This document shows, piece by piece, positions 8,673 through 16,382 of a stretch of 64,000 nt of DNA. Made by a program: the position numbers and the translations under genes. A model generated the notes under the pieces. It made no database searches and was not told where the DNA came from. It saw nothing but the letters and a program-made list of their open reading frames with translations. The first letter of the stretch is position 1. Each line of letters begins with the position of its first letter. Origin of the DNA: CAYLYU01 sp964501925 (GTDB taxonomy: Bacteria; Pseudomonadota; Zetaproteobacteria; Mariprofundales; Mariprofundaceae); NCBI GenBank assembly GCA_964501925.1, contig CAZCTM010000008.1:1-64000 (forward strand). The letters are read 5' to 3'.

Positions 8673-9694
8673 CCCTGCATATTCAACAGGCCATACGCAC
8701 ATTGCAGTCAGGCGAGGCCATTTCCGCTGTCGAGGCCGAGAGGGTTTTTTCGGAGATCATGCGTGGAATGGCCACACCGGCCCAAATCGGTGCTCTCCTG
8801 ATGGGACTCACCATACGGGGAGAAACAGCCGATGTGATCACCGGGGCCGCCCGGGCCATGCGCTCCGCAGCCACACGGATTCATCCGGAAAGCAAGGGAT
8901 TGCTGGATACCTGCGGCACGGGGGGAGACGGCGCGTCAACCTTCAACATCAGCACCACCGTTGCCCTGGTTGTCGCCTCTGCGGGCCAGAAGGTGGCCAA
9001 ACACGGAAATCGTGCGGTTTCCTCCCGCTCCGGCAGTGCTGATGTCCTGGAAGCCCTGGGGGTGAACATCGGGCTGCCTCCCGAGAAAGTGGCCGAATGT
9101 GTGGACAAGGTGGGCATCGGGTTCCTCTTCGCACCGGGGCATCATCCGGCCATGAAATACGCTGCAGGACCCAGGCGTGAACTCGGGATTCGCAGCATCT
9201 TCAATCTCCTGGGTCCCTTAAGCAACCCGGCTGACGCCGAATATCAGATTATTGGGGTGTTTGCCAGGGACAAGCTTGATCTCGTGGCCAATGCCCTTTT
9301 GCAACTGGGTTCAGTACGGGCACTTGTCGTGCACGGTCGTGATGGCATGGATGAGATCACGACCACCACCATCAGCGATGCGATCCTCGTGGAGAAAGCC
9401 ATGCCTCTGCGCCGGTTTGAGATTGATCCGCAGGCATTCGGGATACCGTACGCCAGTGCCGAGGACCTGGCAGGCGCTGATGCGGATGAGAACGCCCGCA
9501 TCATCATGGAGATCCTCTCGGGGAAAAGGGGAGCGAAACGTGATATTGTCCTGCTCAACGCTGCTGCCGCGCTATGGATATGCGGGCGGGTTGATGGCAT
9601 CCCTCAGGGCCTCAGGCTTGCGGCAGAGTGCATCGATGCGGGCAAGGCACGTGACAAGTTGCGGGCCCTGGTTGATTTTACGCAACAGGCATGA
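8669..9694 (+). CDS. trpD: Anthranilate phosphoribosyltransferase
   Basis: 341 residues, full length. Joins anthranilate to PRPP. Visible motifs are the glycine-rich PRPP loop DTCGTGGDGASTFNIST, the KHGNRAVSSRSGSADVLEALG segment and the GPLSNPA loop. The ATG overlaps the trpG stop and the stop overlaps the trpC start, so the four trp genes are one translationally coupled operon. Confidence 0.96.
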   Translation: MTLHIQQAIRTLQSGEAISAVEAERVFSEIMRGMATPAQIGALLMGLTIRGETADVITGAARAMRSAATRIHPESKGLLDTCGTGGDGASTFNISTTVALVVASAGQKVAKHGNRAVSSRSGSADVLEALGVNIGLPPEKVAECVDKVGIGFLFAPGHHPAMKYAAGPRRELGIRSIFNLLGPLSNPADAEYQIIGVFARDKLDLVANALLQLGSVRALVVHGRDGMDEITTTTISDAILVEKAMPLRRFEIDPQAFGIPYASAEDLAGADADENARIIMEILSGKRGAKRDIVLLNAAAALWICGRVDGIPQGLRLAAECIDAGKARDKLRALVDFTQQA

Positions 9695-10479
9695 ACTCCA
9701 TCCTTAATGCCATAGCTGCTGACAAGCGAAAGCATATCCGGGAGCAGAAGATCAGGGTTTCCGAGCAGGCGCTGATCAGAAGATGCGAACTCAGAGATAC
9801 CACCCCTGATTTTGTCGACGCACTGGCCGAAAAAATTCTCGGCAGGCAGACCGCCATCATCGCTGAAATCAAGAAGGCGTCGCCCTCAAAGGGTCTGATA
9901 CGGCGGGACTTCGAACCCGCATCCATTGCACGATCCTATGAGCAGGCAGGCGCAACATGCCTCTCTGTGTTAACCGACACACCGTACTTCCAGGGGTCGG
10001 ATCATGACCTTGAAACCGTTCGCCAGCAGGTGAGGCTGCCGATTCTGCGCAAGGATTTTATCCTCGATCCCTACCAAGTTCTGGAAGCCAAGGCCCTGGG
10101 GGCGGACGCCATCCTCATCATCCTGGCCCTGGTGGATGACGTTCTGGCTTCTGATCTCTGCGCAGCAGCCGGAGAGCTGGACATGGCCGTACTGCCGGAG
10201 GTGCATGATCGGATAGAGCTTGAACGTGCGCTGACCTTGGGTACGCGGCTGATCGGCATCAACAACCGTGATCTGCACTCGTTTGAGACCCGTCTCAGCA
10301 CAACCCTGAGCCTGTTACCGTATGTCCCCGAGAACCGGCTGGTCATTACCGAATCCGGAATTCATGATCGATCCGACATCGAGATGATGCAGGAAGCGGG
10401 AGTTTACGGTTTTCTTGTGGGTGAGTCCCTGATGCGCCAGCCCGATCCGGGTGAAGCCTTATCGAACCTGATATCCTAG
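9691..10479 (+). CDS. trpC: Indole-3-glycerol phosphate synthase
   Basis: 262 residues, a single-domain (beta/alpha)8 enzyme not fused to TrpF. Catalytic motifs: AEIKKASPSKG (Glu and Lys), LRKDFILDPYQ (Lys), LPEVHD (Glu), GINNRDL and ITESGIHDR. Closes carboxyphenylamino-deoxyribulose phosphate to indole-glycerol phosphate. trpF and trpBA are not in this window. Last gene of trpEGDC; converges on the Cyc2-like gene. Confidence 0.96.
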   Translation: MNSILNAIAADKRKHIREQKIRVSEQALIRRCELRDTTPDFVDALAEKILGRQTAIIAEIKKASPSKGLIRRDFEPASIARSYEQAGATCLSVLTDTPYFQGSDHDLETVRQQVRLPILRKDFILDPYQVLEAKALGADAILIILALVDDVLASDLCAAAGELDMAVLPEVHDRIELERALTLGTRLIGINNRDLHSFETRLSTTLSLLPYVPENRLVITESGIHDRSDIEMMQEAGVYGFLVGESLMRQPDPGEALSNLIS

Positions 10480-10486
10480 CCGGGAC

Positions 10487-10515
10487 AAAAAAAGAGGGGA
10501 CCTGACGGCCCCCTC
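10487..10515 (-). terminator. Rho-independent terminator of the Cyc2-like gene
   Basis: Read on the minus strand: GAGGGG, a 10-base loop, CCCCTC, then TTTTTTT. It lies 26 bases past the stop. The plus strand has the same hairpin but no T-run, so it probably does little for trpC. Confidence 0.85.
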
Positions 10516-10540
10516 CTTGCACATCCGCAGATGCTTTTCC

Positions 10541-11773
10541 TTAATAGACGTACTCGATCATCAGAGCCGTTGAGCTCACAGTGGTTGAAACTCCACCGAT
10601 CGGCGTGGTCTTGACGTTGTTGTACTCAAGATCCAGCTCGATGTTCTGGGCAACGGACCAGTAACCACCGAGAACCGTGGTCTTGATGGTGCCGGACTGA
10701 CCAATGGTGTCATCCTTGACCTTGGTGTAGTCGTAACCGAGGCGAACGCCGAAGTGACCGATGGCAACCTCGAGCAACGGAAAGTAACCGGAACGGTTGT
10801 TGGTGCTTCCCAGCGCCGTGGTGGCATACGGATCCTGACCCTTGACCTGAATGGGCAGGTAGAAGCTGACGCCAACATCGCCCAGATCACCCTGGACCTG
10901 GATATCAGCGCCCCAGACGGTGTAGTTGTCAGGAAGCGCAGGACCACCAAGCAGGGCGGCATTGGTGATGCCGACATCGCCGCTTGCATAGCTCAGGCCG
11001 GCAACCACGTCCAGACCGCCAACCTCACCAACGAAGGCGCCACGCAGATAGATGCCGGGCTTCAGCTCAACATAAACACCGGCCGGGTTGACGCCATTGT
11101 TGGGCACAGCGGCGGCAGCAGCGACGTAGAACATATCGTTCAACAATGCATAGGCGCCGATACCCGTCTGACCAGCGTGCATGTAGGTGCGGTAGGCATC
11201 AAAACGGTGCTGGGCACTGCGGGTGTTACGGGTGATGGTGTTGGAGCCGTCATTCAACGCCCAGCCCATGCCGAGGGCATCGGTGGAGTAGAGACCAATG
11301 GCAATCGGGCCCATGTCGGTGTCGGCCACATAGTACAGCTTGTAGGACAGCGGACCCATGTTCCACTCGGTTAGGCCACCCCAATGCTCGCCATAACGGC
11401 CGCCGATCAACAGCGCGGACTCATCGTAGTGACGAATGCCAAGGCTGGCCTGGGTGCCCGGAATACCGGGGTTGACAAGGCCGGTCTGGCTCTTGATATC
11501 ACCCTTGAACAGCAAGGATGCGTTGAATACTGCAGGCAGGGACAGGTTCTCGTCCTCGAGCAAAGCCTGCTCACCCGTATCACGGAAAGCGTTGATACGG
11601 AAGTTACGACCGAACGCGGCCAGCTTCGGAATGCGCTTGAAGTGGCAGTTCGTGCAAGCAGCGCCGGTCTGGCGCGCAAACGCCGGAACAGCCTCGGCCG
11701 TGTTGGGAGCAACGGCAACAGCCGAAACAGCCACAAGAGCAAAGGCCGCAGCAGAAAGAAGAATCTTCTTCAT
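10541..11773 (-). CDS. Cyc2-like fused monoheme cytochrome c / outer-membrane porin, candidate Fe(II) oxidase
   Basis: 410 residues. A signal peptide (1-28, cleavage after AEA) is followed at once by VPAFARQTGAACTNCHFKR with one CxxCH haem site (Cys40, Cys43, His44), then PKLAAFGRNF and NLSLPAVFNASLLFKG. From there on the protein is a run of alternating hydrophobic/polar, Gly- and aromatic-rich strands ending in MIEYVY, a terminal aromatic as in outer-membrane barrels. FARQTG-xxCxxCH-xxxPxLxxFGRxF followed by a porin is the layout of Cyc2 iron oxidases, which carry electrons from extracellular Fe(II) across the outer membrane. The start is set by TTTGGAGG before the ATG; the longer frame adds 18 residues ahead of the signal peptide. 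Monocistronic, with terminators on both sides. The architecture is clear; iron as substrate is inference. Confidence 0.75.
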   Translation of the reverse strand: MKKILLSAAAFALVAVSAVAVAPNTAEAVPAFARQTGAACTNCHFKRIPKLAAFGRNFRINAFRDTGEQALLEDENLSLPAVFNASLLFKGDIKSQTGLVNPGIPGTQASLGIRHYDESALLIGGRYGEHWGGLTEWNMGPLSYKLYYVADTDMGPIAIGLYSTDALGMGWALNDGSNTITRNTRSAQHRFDAYRTYMHAGQTGIGAYALLNDMFYVAAAAAVPNNGVNPAGVYVELKPGIYLRGAFVGEVGGLDVVAGLSYASGDVGITNAALLGGPALPDNYTVWGADIQVQGDLGDVGVSFYLPIQVKGQDPYATTALGSTNNRSGYFPLLEVAIGHFGVRLGYDYTKVKDDTIGQSGTIKTTVLGGYWSVAQNIELDLEYNNVKTTPIGGVSTTVSSTALMIEYVY

Positions 11774-11825
11774 GAGTTGTTTTCCTCCAAATATGATTCG
11801 CCCCCAAAGAGGGAGCAGTTGGCGC

Positions 11826-11854
11826 ACTATGTGTGAGCCATATCACAGAGTCAA
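11826..11854 (-). promoter_or_regulatory. Probable promoter of the Cyc2-like gene
   Basis: On the minus strand TTGACT (11854-11849), a 17-base spacer, and CATAGT (11831-11826). The start of transcription would be near 11819, giving a leader of about 46 bases. The spacer is almost exactly filled by a CRP-type palindrome. Confidence 0.5.
11832..11847. promoter_or_regulatory. CRP/FNR-family palindrome, TGTGA-N6-TCACA
   Basis: TGTGAGCCATATCACA has both perfect CRP half sites with the canonical 6-base spacing. It lies between the predicted -35 and -10 of the Cyc2-like gene (centre near -20), a position expected to repress rather than activate. An imperfect second site, TGTGTCATTTCGTCACA, lies at 11871-11887. 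Confidence 0.55.
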
Positions 11855-11905
11855 TGCAACACGGGGCCTGTGTGTCATTTCGTCACATAGGGGCATGATT
11901 TCTGG

Positions 11906-11939
11906 AATAGAAAGAGGGGCGGAATTCCATCCGCCCCTC
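11906..11939 (-). terminator. Rho-independent terminator of the comEA-like gene
   Basis: A perfect 9-bp stem, GAGGGGCGG (11914-11922) with CCGCCCCTC (11931-11939), loop of 8, followed on the minus strand by TTTCTATT. It separates the comEA-like gene from the Cyc2-like gene. Confidence 0.8.
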
Positions 11940-11981
11940 ATGGTGGGTGCTGTTAATTTGATAATTAAATTCGTATGTCAC

Positions 11982-12299
11982 TCATGGACTGCAAGGATTG
12001 GAGCCCGCACATGGATTGATATTCCCCAGTGTCAGGTGACCGCGGATCTTTTCCAGTGTCTTCTCGCCGATACCCTTGACATGAACCAGTTCATCCAGAC
12101 TCTTGAACGGACCATGCTCCTTGCGATATGCCACGATGGCAGCCGCAATTTTTTCGCCAATACCCTTGACCGCCTGCAACTCCTCCACAGTAGCCGTATT
12201 GACATTGACCTGATCCGTGGCCATTGCTGGCACCTGCCAGCCGGCAAAAAATACCATGAAAGCAAATAAGACCCAGAGCAATTTTATTCGTTTGTTCAT
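11982..12299 (-). CDS. Secreted ComEA-like helix-hairpin-helix protein
   Basis: 105 residues. Signal peptide to about residue 27 (VPAMA), then VNVNTATVEELQAVKGIGEKIAAAI...SLDELVHVKGIGEKTLEKIRGHL, the two-hairpin HhH domain of ComEA that binds double-stranded DNA without sequence preference. In competent bacteria ComEA pulls DNA through the outer membrane into the periplasm. The tail NPCAGSNPCSP is odd: two cysteines in an Asn-Pro-Cys repeat. The SD AGGAGGG precedes the ATG. No other competence genes are nearby. Confidence 0.85.
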   Translation of the reverse strand: MNKRIKLLWVLFAFMVFFAGWQVPAMATDQVNVNTATVEELQAVKGIGEKIAAAIVAYRKEHGPFKSLDELVHVKGIGEKTLEKIRGHLTLGNINPCAGSNPCSP

Positions 12300-12377
12300 C
12301 GCTCACCCTCCTTTGACGTGAGATACATGTTCTATAGACAGGTTTACCCAATTGCGCAAGGCATATCCGTTTCCTGT

Positions 12378-12421
12378 GGTTGCCTGAAGCGAGGGTTGCC
12401 GTCAGGATCCCAGGGGCAACC
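12378..12421 (+). other. Competing inverted repeats in the gshA leader
   Basis: GGTTGCC occurs at 12378-12384 and 12394-12400, and its complement GGCAACC at 12415-12421. CCTGA (12383-12387) can instead pair with TCAGG (12402-12406). The 7-bp GGTTGCC/GGCAACC stem and the CCTGA/TCAGG stem are mutually exclusive. It resembles no riboswitch I know; a chance arrangement is possible. Confidence 0.25.
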
Positions 12422-12517
12422 TGAAGCAGGTGTCAGACCTCACCATTATTTGCTCTCTCCAGACGTCATGGGCAAAGTGGTTAAGTATCCGGAAAACATG
12501 TCATCATTGAGGCTATC

Positions 12518-13867
12518 TTGAACGCACCCCCCGAATTAAACATGGAACATCTGGTTGCCTATTTCGCCAGAGGCTGCAAGCCCCGGGATGCCTGGAGAAT
12601 TGGCACCGAGCACGAGAAGATCGGTTTCTGCATCGAAACCCTGAAACCCATTCCCTACGAGGGAGAGCGAAGCATACGCCGGCTCCTCGAGTTGCTCGCC
12701 ACAGAAAACTGGGAGCTGGTTTGGGAGGGCAGGAGGCCCATTGCCCTGAAGCGGAATGGTGCCAGCATCACCCTGGAACCCGGGGGGCAACTTGAATTAA
12801 GCGGCGTGCCCCTTGTTTCGGCCCACGAAACATGCAGGGAAGTGAGCGAACACCTCCATCTGCTCCGTCAGGTAACCCGTGAGCTTGGCATCGGCTTCCT
12901 GAGCCTTGGATCCCAGCCCAAATGGCGACTGGAGGACATTCCCTGGATGCCCAAGGCACGCTACAAGGTGATGCGCAACTATATGCCCAGGGTTGGGAAC
13001 CATGGGCTGGACATGATGCTGCGTACGGCCACCGTACAGGTCAATCTGGACTTCTCCTCTGAACAGGACATGGCAAGAAAAATGCGCATCGGAATCTGCC
13101 TGCAGCCGCTGGTGACGGCACTTTTCGCCGCCTCCCCCTTTGTGGACGGCAAACCAAGCGGCTACCTCTCCTACAGGGCATTCTGCTGGCAGGACACTGA
13201 CCCTGCCCGAACGGGTGTTCCGGCTGCCATCTTCAGGGATGATTTTCGATTTGAACATTACGCACAGTGGGCACTGGATGCGCCCATGTATTTTGTCATC
13301 CGCAATGGCCGTTATATCGATTGTTCCGGCCAAAGCTTTCGCGACTTTCTGAAGGGCAGACTCCCCGCATTACCTGGTGAGTTTCCCACACTCCCGGACT
13401 GGGAGATGCATCTGACCACCGTTTACCCGGATGTGCGCCTGAAGCAATTCATCGAAATGAGAGGGGCAGATGCCGGACCGCGACCTTGGATCTGTTCCCT
13501 GCCGGCTCTCTGGAAGGGATTGCTCTACGATGACGTGGCAAGGGACAGGGCCTGGGAGATGATTGCCGACTGGTCTCATGACGAGGTGACAGACCTGAGG
13601 AAAAGAGTCGCCCGAACAGCCCTGCATACGGCCTTCAGGGACACGACGGTTCTTTCCCTGTGTGAGACGATGCTGGATATCGCAAGAGAGGGCCTGATCC
13701 GGCAGGATGTGCGAAGCAAAAAAGGGCGAAACGAATGCCTCTTCCTTCGCCCCCTCCAGGAGGCTGTGGAAAGCGGGAGAACGCAGGCGGAAATATGGCT
13801 GGAGGCCTTCAGAGGCCGCTGGCACGGGAATATAGACGCCATCTTCGAGGAAGCGAATTATTCCTAA
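12518..13867 (+). CDS. gshA: Glutamate-cysteine ligase, plant/GCS2 type
   Basis: 449 residues. Makes gamma-glutamylcysteine, the first step of glutathione synthesis, with ATP. RIGTEHEKIGF (near 28), SITLEPGGQLELSG, MLRTATVQVNLDFSSE and FIEMRGADAGP are hallmarks of the plant-type ligase found in plants, alphaproteobacteria and some other proteobacteria, distinct from E. coli GshA. Start TTG with GAGG 5 bases upstream; the alternative ATG at 12542 has no visible ribosome site. gshB is not in the window. It heads a run of genes with folD and gcv. Confidence 0.88.
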   Translation: MNAPPELNMEHLVAYFARGCKPRDAWRIGTEHEKIGFCIETLKPIPYEGERSIRRLLELLATENWELVWEGRRPIALKRNGASITLEPGGQLELSGVPLVSAHETCREVSEHLHLLRQVTRELGIGFLSLGSQPKWRLEDIPWMPKARYKVMRNYMPRVGNHGLDMMLRTATVQVNLDFSSEQDMARKMRIGICLQPLVTALFAASPFVDGKPSGYLSYRAFCWQDTDPARTGVPAAIFRDDFRFEHYAQWALDAPMYFVIRNGRYIDCSGQSFRDFLKGRLPALPGEFPTLPDWEMHLTTVYPDVRLKQFIEMRGADAGPRPWICSLPALWKGLLYDDVARDRAWEMIADWSHDEVTDLRKRVARTALHTAFRDTTVLSLCETMLDIAREGLIRQDVRSKKGRNECLFLRPLQEAVESGRTQAEIWLEAFRGRWHGNIDAIFEEANYS

Positions 13868-13929
13868 ACCCATAAAACCCAAAGTCCATGATTTACCGAT
13901 GCGCCTCTTCCTGCAACAATCCTCACCCC

Positions 13930-14790
13930 ATGACGGCACGCATACTCGACGGCAAGGCCATCTCTGCTCGCATGCGCCAGGACCTGCAAAGGAAGGTGGA
14001 AACACTTTCCCGCACGCATGGCCGCTCACCCGGCCTGGCCGTCATTCTGGTCGGTGATCACGCCCCTTCACAGGTATACGTGCGAAACAAGAAAAAGGCA
14101 TGTCAGGCGGTTGGTATCGTTTCCTTTGCCCATAATTTCCCTGCATCCGTCCGTCAGGATCAGCTCCTTGAACTGATATCAGAACTCAATGACAACCCCG
14201 GGGTGGACGGCATCCTGGTACAATTGCCCCTGCCGGATCACATTGATCAGGAACAGGTCATTGAAGCAATCTCCCCCGGCAAGGATGTGGACGGGTTTCA
14301 TCCCTACAACATGGGAAGACTGACCGTTCGCTTGCCCTTGCTGCGACCATGCACCCCCTACGGTTGTATGAAACTTCTTGAGGAGACGGGTTGCAATCTG
14401 TACGGCATGGAGGCCTGCGTGGTGGGGGCCTCCAATATCGTGGGGCGACCCATGGCCATGGAACTTCTCCTGGCAGGGGCAACCCCCACCGTCGTTCACA
14501 AGTTTTCAAGAAACCTGGCCGACCACATTCGTGGCGCGGAAATTGTGGTGGCCGCGGCCGGAAAGCCCGGCCTTATCAAGGGGGAATGGATCAGGAAGGG
14601 GGCCATTGTGCTTGATGTCGGCATTACCCGCAGCGCGGATGGCAAGCTCATGGGGGACGTGGAATTCGAGGAGGCGGCCAGGAGGGCCTCCTGGATCACC
14701 CCCGTACCCGGCGGGGTTGGACCCATGACCATTACCATGTTGCTCGTCAACACCCTGCAGGCCTTTGAAATGCATGTTGAAGACTCATGA
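13930..14790 (+). CDS. folD: Bifunctional methylenetetrahydrofolate dehydrogenase/cyclohydrolase
   Basis: 286 residues from MTARILDGKAIS. It interconverts 5,10-methylene-THF, methenyl-THF and 10-formyl-THF with NADP. Motifs: YVRNKKKAC (catalytic Lys), VDGILVQLPLPDH, GKDVDGFHPYNMGRL, the nucleotide-binding VVGASNIVGRPMA and PVPGGVGPMTITML. An upstream in-frame ATG at 13888 would add 14 residues unlike the family; neither start has a clear SD. The stop overlaps gcvT (ATGA), which fits metabolically because glycine cleavage feeds methylene-THF to FolD. Confidence 0.95.
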   Translation: MTARILDGKAISARMRQDLQRKVETLSRTHGRSPGLAVILVGDHAPSQVYVRNKKKACQAVGIVSFAHNFPASVRQDQLLELISELNDNPGVDGILVQLPLPDHIDQEQVIEAISPGKDVDGFHPYNMGRLTVRLPLLRPCTPYGCMKLLEETGCNLYGMEACVVGASNIVGRPMAMELLLAGATPTVVHKFSRNLADHIRGAEIVVAAAGKPGLIKGEWIRKGAIVLDVGITRSADGKLMGDVEFEEAARRASWITPVPGGVGPMTITMLLVNTLQAFEMHVEDS

Positions 14791-15887
14791 CGGCAACCAG
14801 GCTGGCAAAAACCCCCCTTCATGCGGAACATCTGCGGCTGGGAGCAAGGATGGTGCCCTTTGCCGGATTCGACATGCCCGTCCAATACCCCGCCGGCGTT
14901 CTTAAGGAATACCACACGGTACGGAATGGCGGCGCCGGTCTCTTCGATATTTCCCATATGGGCCAGATCCGCATCACAGGCAGGCAGGCCCTGGACTTTC
15001 TGCAGTACGTCTGCAGCAATGATGCCTCGATTCTGACTGACGGCCAGGTCCAGTATTCGGCCCTGCTGAATGAGCAGGGCACATTTGTCGATGACATCAC
15101 AATCTACCGCCTGGGCGAAGATGCATACTATCTATGTGTCAACGCGGCGAATCGCCGCAAGGATGTCGCTCACCTGAAGGCTTGTGCCCGAAACTTCGAC
15201 ATCCGTGTCAGGGATGAATCGGAGGAAACCGCTCTCCTGGCCCTGCAGGGTGGATCCTCCCAAGAACTGTTGCAAGGGTGTGTGGATGCCAACCTGGCTG
15301 ACATCCCGTATTATCGCTTCACCATGGCATCCATCTGTGGCGTCCAGGCATTGATCTCACGAACCGGCTACACGGGGGAAGACGGCTTCGAGATCTATTT
15401 GGCCAGTGAACATGCAGGCGAGGTCTGGAACAGACTTCTTGCGGAGGGGGCGACCCCCATTGGTCTGGCCTGCCGTGATATGCTTCGAATCGAAATGGGC
15501 TATGCGCTCTACGGACATGAAATTGATGAGCACGTTACCCCGGTGGAAGCAAATCTCATGTGGATCACCAAAACAAACAAGCCCGAATTCATAGGCAGGG
15601 AGGCTGTCATCGAGCGGCAGGCGAAGGGGCCGAAAAAACGGCTTGTCGGCTTAAGACTGAAGGACCGCGGCATTCCCAGAGAGCACTATCCCGTCATGGA
15701 TCATGGGACAGTTGTCGGAGAGGTTAGATCCGGCATGTTTTCTCCATTGCTGGGCAAGGGTATCGCCCTGGCTTACGTTTCGCCCAACCATGCAACGTCT
15801 GACAGCCTTTCCATACTTGTCCGGAACAGGCCACTGCCAGCTGAAAGGGTGAAACCCCCGTTTGTTCGCAGTAATGTTCGGAAATAG
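14787..15887 (+). CDS. gcvT: Aminomethyltransferase, glycine cleavage T protein
   Basis: 366 residues, full length. Transfers the methylene group from aminomethyl-lipoyl GcvH to THF and releases ammonia. MVPFAGFDMPVQY, LFDISHMGQIRI, TGYTGEDGFEIY and CRDMLRIEMGYALYGHEID are typical of GcvT. The ATG overlaps the folD stop. First of the four gcv genes in order T-H-PA-PB. Confidence 0.96.
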   Translation: MTATRLAKTPLHAEHLRLGARMVPFAGFDMPVQYPAGVLKEYHTVRNGGAGLFDISHMGQIRITGRQALDFLQYVCSNDASILTDGQVQYSALLNEQGTFVDDITIYRLGEDAYYLCVNAANRRKDVAHLKACARNFDIRVRDESEETALLALQGGSSQELLQGCVDANLADIPYYRFTMASICGVQALISRTGYTGEDGFEIYLASEHAGEVWNRLLAEGATPIGLACRDMLRIEMGYALYGHEIDEHVTPVEANLMWITKTNKPEFIGREAVIERQAKGPKKRLVGLRLKDRGIPREHYPVMDHGTVVGEVRSGMFSPLLGKGIALAYVSPNHATSDSLSILVRNRPLPAERVKPPFVRSNVRK

Positions 15888-15923
15888 ATTGATGCCCAAC
15901 GCACTGGGGAACAGGGGGAAACG

Positions 15924-16304
15924 ATGAACATTCCATCCGATCTGAAATTCACAAAGGAACACGAATGGTTGAAGGTGGATGGCAATATTGCCACGTTTGG
16001 CATCAGCGATCATGCCCAGGAGTCCCTTGGCGATATCGTGTACGTGGAACTGCCGGAAATCGGTCAGGTGCTCAAGGCGGAAGAACCCTGTGCGGTCGTT
16101 GAATCGGTCAAGGCCGTATCGGATGTGTATGCCCCCGCTTCGGGGGAAATCATCGAGGTCAATGAAGCACTAAACGAATCCCCTGAGCGGGTGAATTCCG
16201 ATCCTTACGGTGAAGGGTGGATAGCCAAGATCCGCCTTGCAGGGAATGCCGACCTTTCCACTCTGATGGATGCCGATGCCTATGCTTCCTATCTCGAGGA
16301 TTAG
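15924..16304 (+). CDS. gcvH: Glycine cleavage H protein (lipoyl carrier)
   Basis: 126 residues. Carries the aminomethyl intermediate on a lipoyl-lysine in VVESVKAVSDVYAP. The opening FTKEHEWLKVDGNIATFGISDHAQ is canonical. Lipoyl groups would depend on LipA encoded at 48995-49906. It lies 36 bases after gcvT with AGGGGGAAACG before the ATG. Confidence 0.97.
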   Translation: MNIPSDLKFTKEHEWLKVDGNIATFGISDHAQESLGDIVYVELPEIGQVLKAEEPCAVVESVKAVSDVYAPASGEIIEVNEALNESPERVNSDPYGEGWIAKIRLAGNADLSTLMDADAYASYLED

Positions 16305-16382
16305 CCAGCTTCACTAGCGCCGCAAGCCGGAACGGATGACCACCGGTCACCTCTGTGCCCATGTTAACTGGAAGGATTGAAC

